Below are positions 59,510 to 64,000 of a stretch of 64,000 bases of DNA, piece by piece. Both the position numbers and the translations under genes were made by a program. Origin of the DNA: Nitrosophilus kaiyonis. GTDB taxonomy: Bacteria; Campylobacterota; Campylobacteria; Campylobacterales; Nitratiruptoraceae. The stretch is taken from NCBI RefSeq assembly GCF_027943725.1, contig NZ_AP025696.1, positions 845,501 to 909,500 on the forward strand. The letters run 5' to 3'. The notes under the pieces were generated by a model, which did not search any database, had not been told where the DNA came from, and saw nothing but the letters and a program-made list of their open reading frames with translations. The number at the start of each line of letters is the position of its first letter. Positions within the stretch are counted from its first letter, which is position 1.

Positions 59510-59550
59510 ATTTTATCTTATTTTAAAAAATAGATAATGATAAAAGTCAA
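59510..59550 (-). promoter_or_regulatory. Promoter with Crp/FNR-type box for the hemerythrin operon
   Basis: On the minus strand, TTGAC-TTTT-ATCAT (59537-59550) matches the FNR consensus TTGAT-N4-ATCAA at 8 of 10 positions. A -10 TAAAAT lies at 59510-59515, so the box is centred near -41, the position of activator-dependent class II promoters. Confidence 0.5.
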
Positions 59551-59570
59551 AATGTTTTTTTATAATCTAT

Positions 59571-60503
59571 CTATTTTTGGTCATTTATAATTTCAAAAGA
59601 GAATTCATATTCTGGCAGTTTATATGAGTCTTTTGGTTTACCCTCTTCATCTGGGGGTGGATATTGAAGAGGTGGTTCAACAATAAAATAGATAAGTTTA
59701 GTATTTGAATGATTTTTTTCTTTTTTAAATTTTAAGTAGCAATAAGCACTTTCACCTACATCTGGAAAAAATATAGAATACCATGCTTTAGAACCCCCGC
59801 CATATTGGGCTTTAATAGTTTTATGATCATCTGTACAATATATTGGAAGATTTGCTACTGGGTCTTCAGGTATAATTCTATATTTTAGTTTTCTATTTCC
59901 AGAAGGACCTTTTGTATATTTTATAAAAAATTTTATAACTTTATCAGTTGGTAAATTTATTAAATACCAATCTTCATCACCTGCACTCATTCCATGATAA
60001 ATTCTATTTACATTTATAATGACTGGATTTTTAAAACTAGAATCTCTTTTGGAACCTGCATCATCATGTTTTTTAACTATATATGTTTCAACTTGTAATG
60101 GTGCTCCACCATTTATGTAGCAAAAATCGCTATGATCATTTCCAACAACAAGATACCATAATTCTTGTCCAACTTTGATTTCTGTATCCCAAAAGCTTTC
60201 TTTGCACATTTTACATGTATCTGATTTTTCAAAATTTTCATATGTATCACAACCTACGTAGTTAATAGACCTAGGATTATTGCTAAAATGAGTATTTATG
60301 TAAGGATCTCCTGTAATAAATGGTAATGCTTTAATTTTTACCCAATATATAAAATTTTTTGATTTATCAATTACTAAGCAGAGATGATTTTTATCTACAA
60401 TAGTAGACCCACCAGGTTTAATAACTTGGCATTTAAGTTTTTCAAAAGATATATCAGCAAATAAAAAAGAGATTGTTAAAAATAAATAAAAAATTTTAGC
60501 CAA
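59571..60503 (-). CDS. Exported protein of unknown function
   Basis: 310-aa protein with a signal peptide (AKIFYLFLTISFLFADIS). The mature part has seven or more cysteines (for example CDTYENFEKSDTCKMCKES) and two beta-rich repeats with Tyr/Trp (WYLVVGNDHSDFCY; DEDWYLINLPTDKVIKFFIK). Cysteine pairs suggest disulfides in the periplasm or outside. Not recognised; monocistronic. Confidence 0.7.
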   Translation of the reverse strand: MAKIFYLFLTISFLFADISFEKLKCQVIKPGGSTIVDKNHLCLVIDKSKNFIYWVKIKALPFITGDPYINTHFSNNPRSINYVGCDTYENFEKSDTCKMCKESFWDTEIKVGQELWYLVVGNDHSDFCYINGGAPLQVETYIVKKHDDAGSKRDSSFKNPVIINVNRIYHGMSAGDEDWYLINLPTDKVIKFFIKYTKGPSGNRKLKYRIIPEDPVANLPIYCTDDHKTIKAQYGGGSKAWYSIFFPDVGESAYCYLKFKKEKNHSNTKLIYFIVEPPLQYPPPDEEGKPKDSYKLPEYEFSFEIINDQK

Positions 60504-60589
60504 ATATCACCTTTAAAAAGTTTTTTGATTATTTTATCATTTTTGTAGTAAATATTGAATTTAGTAGATTATTTTTGATTACGAAGATT

Positions 60590-60609
60590 AAAAGGCAACA
60601 AATGTTGCC
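60590..60609 (-). terminator. Terminator of the 29-aa gene
   Basis: Perfect 7-bp stem GGCAACA (60594-60600) and TGTTGCC (60603-60609), followed on the minus strand by TTTTAATC. It begins 4 bp after the stop codon of the small gene. Confidence 0.65.
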
Positions 60610-60612
60610 ATT

Positions 60613-60702
60613 TTATTTTTTGATATTAAAACCTATCCAAGTCACTGCAGAAACTGCCATTAAAGCTCCATATACCATTCCTAATAATTCAGATGGTGCC
60701 AT
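60613..60702 (-). CDS. 29-aa free-standing membrane microprotein
   Basis: Complete tiny gene with its own signals. Promoter -10 TATAAT at 60738-60743 on the minus strand, behind a T-run; AAGGAGA 6 nt before the ATG at 60702; 29 codons (MAPSELLGMVYGALMAVSAV, then TWIGFNIKK); TAA; terminator hairpin 4 bp later. One membrane helix with a Lys-Lys end. Its size and shape recall small subunits of terminal oxidases or transporters (CydX/CcoS-like), but no match is recognised. It stands alone between the exported protein and the PAS gene. Confidence 0.75.
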   Translation of the reverse strand: MAPSELLGMVYGALMAVSAVTWIGFNIKK

Positions 60703-60901
60703 TTTTTCTCCTTATATTAATTATAATTAAAAATTATATTATAAGAAAAATCATTTAAAAGTTTTTCTTATAATGTTCATATTACATATGTGTTAATAAA
60801 AATAATCTTAAAATAGCTATTTTTAAATAAAAAAAGAGAAAATAGATGAAATTTATCAAATTTTGATAAATTAATATGTTGTATATGTTCAATTTTATTG
60901 A
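60703..60901. other. Intergenic region between PAS gene and microprotein
   Basis: No gene fits. It holds two perfect palindromes: ATAAGAAAAA/TTTTTCTTAT (60741-60750, 60762-60771), which overlaps the microprotein promoter, and AATTTATCAA/TTGATAAATT (60850-60859, 60863-60872), a likely weak terminator or operator after the PAS gene. The remainder is AT-rich. Confidence 0.5.
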
Positions 60902-61291
60902 TTAGCAAAATAGGGAAGAGTAAAAAAATGTATGGGCTAAATGATATAGAAGATCCTTATCATAATCTTTATGTTCCATTCCAACTGAAAATGTATATTT
61001 TTTTCCATCTTTTATGATTAATTTATTATAAAAATCTATAAATTTGTGTGTACCATCTTTACATTTAATATCATTATTATATGTTTCATAATCTTTTTCA
61101 TTACCTGATATTATCTCTTTAAAAACTTTAAAAATTTTTTCTTTATTAATTGGGTCTATAAATATATCAAACCAATTTTTTCCGATAACTTCCTCTTTTT
61201 TGTATTTTGTATTATCTAAATTTGAAAAGAAATCAACAATATTTCCATTTTCATCAAGAACTACTTTAATATATTTTATGCTATTTTTCAC
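60902..61291 (-). CDS. PAS-domain protein
   Basis: 129-aa single PAS domain: [40 protein letters not shown] and [11 protein letters not shown]. No output domain. GTG 61291 is preferred as start because AAGGA lies 5 nt upstream and the frame from 61315 adds only Lys/Arg repeats inside prfB. It overlaps the prfB end by 11 bp, so it is translationally coupled. Possibly a stand-alone sensor that partners another kinase or cyclase. Confidence 0.75.
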   Translation of the reverse strand: MKNSIKYIKVVLDENGNIVDFFSNLDNTKYKKEEVIGKNWFDIFIDPINKEKIFKVFKEIISGNEKDYETYNNDIKCKDGTHKFIDFYNKLIIKDGKKYTFSVGMEHKDYDKDLLYHLAHTFFYSSLFC

Positions 61292-62393
61292 TTTTTTCCT
61301 TTTCCGCTTCAGCAATTAAAACATCCTCAATAATTTTATCTATATCTCCATCAAGTATTGCTTCTACATTTGAATAAGCTTTTTGGCTTCTATTATCTTT
61401 TACTTGTTGATATGGAGCTAAAACATAACTTCTTATTTGATGTCCCCAGCCAATTTCACTCTTTTGTATTCCCTCTTGTTCAGCTTTTTTCTTTTCTAGT
61501 TCAAGTTCATATAGCCTACTTTTTAACATTTTCATTGCAGTTGCTCTATTTTTATGCTGGCTTCTATCATTTTGACACTGAACTACTATTCCTGTTGGGA
61601 TATGCGTAATTCTTATGGCTGAATCTGTTTTGTTTACATGCTGGCCCCCAGCCCCACTTGCTCTGTATGTATCAACTCTTATATCTTTATCCTCTATAAC
61701 AATATCAATATCATCATCAACCTCTGGACTAACCATAACTGAGGCAAAAGAGGTATGCCTTCTTGCATTTGAATCAAAAGGGCTAATTCTAACAAGTCTA
61801 TGAATTCCATTTTCTACTTTTAAATATCCATAAGCATTTTCACCTTTTATAATAAAACTAACATCTTTTATCCCAGCTTCTTCTCCCTCTTGATAATCTA
61901 ATAGTTCAACTTTATATCCGTGACGTTCTGCCCATCTTAGATACATTCTATATAAAATACTTGCCCAATCTTGACTCTCAGTCCCACCAGCTCCAGGATG
62001 TATAGAAATAATGGCATTTTTATCATCATTTTCGCCGCTTAACATTGTTTCAATTTCAATTTTATTTACTCTATTTTCAAGCTCTTCAGCCTCTTCAAAA
62101 AGCATATTTAAAGTTTCACTATCCTCTTCTTCACTTGCCATTTCAAAAAGCTCTTTAGAGTCTTCTACTGAGCTTTTTGCCTCTTTATATTTTTCTAAAA
62201 TTCTAGTAATTTTATTTTTCTCTTTTTGAATTTCGCCAGCTTTTTTTGCATCATTCCAAAAAGAAGGAGAATTTTCCAGTTCTTCAATCTCTTTTAACCT
62301 TTTTTCTAAATTATCAGGTTTTATTATACTTTTAATGTTTTCAATCTTTTTTTCAAGTTTTTTTAGAAGTTCGCTATATTCGTAACTATCCAA
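61281..62393 (-). CDS. prfB: Peptide chain release factor 2
   Basis: 370-aa RF2, terminates at UGA and UAA. The codon-recognition tripeptide SPF is in [16 protein letters not shown] and the catalytic GGQ in [18 protein letters not shown]. Domain 1 is continuous from the ATG at 62393, so the +1 programmed frameshift used by many bacteria is absent here. Divergent from panC. Confidence 0.96.
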   Translation of the reverse strand: MDSYEYSELLKKLEKKIENIKSIIKPDNLEKRLKEIEELENSPSFWNDAKKAGEIQKEKNKITRILEKYKEAKSSVEDSKELFEMASEEEDSETLNMLFEEAEELENRVNKIEIETMLSGENDDKNAIISIHPGAGGTESQDWASILYRMYLRWAERHGYKVELLDYQEGEEAGIKDVSFIIKGENAYGYLKVENGIHRLVRISPFDSNARRHTSFASVMVSPEVDDDIDIVIEDKDIRVDTYRASGAGGQHVNKTDSAIRITHIPTGIVVQCQNDRSQHKNRATAMKMLKSRLYELELEKKKAEQEGIQKSEIGWGHQIRSYVLAPYQQVKDNRSQKAYSNVEAILDGDIDKIIEDVLIAEAEKEKSEK

Positions 62394-62494
62394 AATAGTT
62401 CCTTTTTAGTTAAAATTTTAGTGAAATTATACTATATTAAGTAAATGGTTAAGAAAGTTAAATTGTTAATTAATAAAATATATAAGGAGCTTTT

Positions 62495-63316
62495 TTGAGA
62501 ATTGTTCAACATCCTATTGAATTAAAAAAAGAGCTTAAAAATGTAAAAGGCTCTATTGGCTTTGTTCCTACAATGGGGGCTTTACATGAAGGACATTTAT
62601 CATTAATTAAAAAAGCAAGGGATGAAAATGATGTTGTAGTTGTGTCAATATTTGTAAATCCTACTCAATTTTTGCCTGGCGAAGATTTTAATAAATATCC
62701 AAGGAAACTTGAAGCTGATATTAAATTATGCGAGCTTGCTAAGGTTGATTTTCTTTTTACTCCAAATATTGATGATATATATGATAAAGATGAAGTTTTA
62801 ATAAAAGCACCAAATATAAAAGGTTATATTTTGGAAGGATTTAATAGACCAGGCCATTTTGATGGTGTTTTGCAGATTGTAAATAAGCTTTTAAATATTG
62901 TTAATCCAACAAATGCATATTTTGGGAAAAAAGATGCCCAACAGCTATATTTGATAAAAAAAATGGTTAATAATTTTTATATGGATGTAAATATTGTTGA
63001 ATGTGATATTATTAGAGAAAAAGATGGTCTAGCTATGAGTAGTAGAAATGTTTATCTAAATGATGAAGAGAGGCAAAAGGCTCTTTTGATTTCAAAATCA
63101 TTAAAAAGAGCTGCAAAATTAATCATGCAAGGAGTTATGAACGTACAAGATATTAAAAGTGAAATGCTGAATATTTTAAAACCATTAGATGTAGAATATG
63201 TTGAAATAGTTAATAGAAATTTTGATAAATTAGATAAAATAGAAATAGATTATACAATTATTTTAGTTGCGGCAAAAGTTGGAACTACAAGACTTATTGA
63301 TAATATATGGATTTAG
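62495..63316 (+). CDS. panC: Pantothenate synthetase
   Basis: 273-aa ligase joining pantoate and beta-alanine with ATP (coenzyme A pathway). HIGH-type motif [33 protein letters not shown], and [16 protein letters not shown] and AMSSRNVYL (KMSKS-like) are present. It starts at TTG 62495, with AAGGAGC a few bases upstream. Followed 8 bp later by a GGDEF gene. Confidence 0.96.
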   Translation: MRIVQHPIELKKELKNVKGSIGFVPTMGALHEGHLSLIKKARDENDVVVVSIFVNPTQFLPGEDFNKYPRKLEADIKLCELAKVDFLFTPNIDDIYDKDEVLIKAPNIKGYILEGFNRPGHFDGVLQIVNKLLNIVNPTNAYFGKKDAQQLYLIKKMVNNFYMDVNIVECDIIREKDGLAMSSRNVYLNDEERQKALLISKSLKRAAKLIMQGVMNVQDIKSEMLNILKPLDVEYVEIVNRNFDKLDKIEIDYTIILVAAKVGTTRLIDNIWI

Positions 63317-63324
63317 GAAAAATT

Positions 63325-64000
63325 ATGGATTGTAAGAAAGTTTTAAATATTAAAGTTCCTCAAAAAGAAGAGAATATAAAAGTTTCAGAAATAGCTAAAA
63401 AAACTTTAACTTTTATGGCTAAAAACAATATTGCTTTAACTCCAAAAAATTATGAGGATTGGTTTTTTGTTATATGTAATTCAGTTGATGATATGCATCT
63501 TTTAACAGATCAAAATCTTTTTTTGCTTTATGAAGAGTATATAAAGGAAAAGCCTGCAATATTTAATGATTATGATGCAAAAGAGGTTTCAAAAGAGTTA
63601 AAAAATATTGTTAATGAGTCTGAAAATATAATAACTTTAATTGATACCAATATCAATAAGCATAGTCAATTTATGGAAGATAGTAAAAAAGCATTAGAAA
63701 AAAAAGATATAAAGATGATTGATGATTTGAAAAATCAGATAAAAATTTTAGAAGAAGAGAATAAAAAGCTGAAAAAGAAACTATATGAAAATAGATATAT
63801 TTTAAATAGCTTAGAAGATAAGTTTCATGAATATAAAAAATTATCATATATTGATCCATTAACAGGTCTTTTCAATAGAAGAGCTTTTAATGAAGAAGTT
63901 GAAAAAATAAAAGATATTATCCCTTTTTCTATAATATATTTAGATATTGATGATTTTAAAAAAATAAATGATACTTATGGTCATACAGTTGGAGATGAGG
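63325..64000 (+). CDS. GGDEF-domain protein (diguanylate cyclase), 3' end outside window
   Basis: Start of a gene cut by the window end; 225 codons are visible from ATG 63325. The first ~165 residues are helical with a coiled coil (KNQIKILEEENKKLKKKLYE). Then the GGDEF domain begins: LSYIDPLTGLFNRRAFNEEV and IIYLDIDDFKKINDTYGHTV. The GGDEF motif itself is beyond the edge, so activity cannot be judged. Cytoplasmic; probably in one transcript with panC. Confidence 0.88.
   Translation, partial: MDCKKVLNIKVPQKEENIKVSEIAKKTLTFMAKNNIALTPKNYEDWFFVICNSVDDMHLLTDQNLFLLYEEYIKEKPAIFNDYDAKEVSKELKNIVNESENIITLIDTNINKHSQFMEDSKKALEKKDIKMIDDLKNQIKILEEENKKLKKKLYENRYILNSLEDKFHEYKKLSYIDPLTGLFNRRAFNEEVEKIKDIIPFSIIYLDIDDFKKINDTYGHTVGDE

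Noticed and set aside
61281..62393. Programmed +1 frameshift in prfB
   Set aside because: Domain 1 is continuous from a normal ATG; no internal TGA and slip site in the first 30 codons.

Overview
The window is low-GC DNA (roughly one third G+C, with AGA/ATA/TTA-rich codon use) from a member of the Campylobacterota (Epsilonproteobacteria). The evidence is a 14-gene nuo operon in which NuoE/NuoF are replaced by a tiny NuoE-like protein and a NuoF/GltD-type flavoprotein, a prenyltransferase of the futalosine menaquinone route, and a hemerythrin/DUF2249 nitrosative-stress-type operon. The NuoF replacement and the tandem nuoG genes suggest a hydrogen- or sulfur-oxidising, possibly vent-type lineage. 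That last step is inference.

Layout. Positions 1-2219: end of endonuclease IV (nfo) and an AAA+ ATPase. 2419-19888: complex I operon nuoABCD-E'-F'-G1-G2-HIJKLMN, ending in a terminator shared with convergent miaA. 20791-22535: miaA (minus), a UbiA-family prenyltransferase (mqnP) and a uracil-DNA-glycosylase-like protein. 22553-22629: tRNA-Arg(GCG), the attachment site of a prophage. 22630-57462: a complete-looking siphovirus-type prophage of about 35 kb, closed on the right by a 45-bp copy of the tRNA 3' end (57463-57507). 57512-60503: membrane protein, DUF2249, hemerythrin and an exported protein. 60613-63316: a free-standing 29-aa gene, a PAS protein, prfB and panC. 63325 to the end: start of a GGDEF protein.

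Prophage logic. The leftward arm (31628 to 22647) carries a lambda-Red-like pair (Cas4/YqaJ-type exonuclease plus Bet/RecT), SSB, DUF3310, several regulators, an antirepressor, HU, excisionase and integrase. The immunity region (32361-38314) has a LexA/CI-type repressor (36750-37460), a Cro-like protein and a CII/CP76-like protein. Repressor operators of the form AATAC-N5-GTATT lie both at the Cro-side promoter (37481-37554) and at a remote leftward promoter (32363-32412), as in lambda OR/OL. Between them sits a moron block (32456-36749) with two nuclease-fold proteins, a P4-Beta-family protein, a coiled-coil membrane protein and a lipoprotein. The rightward arm holds a split DnaB helicase, terminase, capsid, tail, holin and endolysin genes. 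A four-gene portal/connector block (44321-46763) is inverted against the rest.

The most unusual signals are three dense RNA-structure elements. One is at the start of the leftward early transcript (32150-32356). One is embedded in the cro-like gene at the start of the rightward early transcript (37629-37739). The third is a GC-rich, pseudoknot-capable island just after the minor head protein gene (44181-44270). The two early elements resemble in placement, not in sequence, the put antitermination RNAs of phage HK022. A moron defence cluster, a toxin-domain fusion to the minor head protein, gene conversion between the two nuoG copies and an isolated 29-aa gene also deserve attention.
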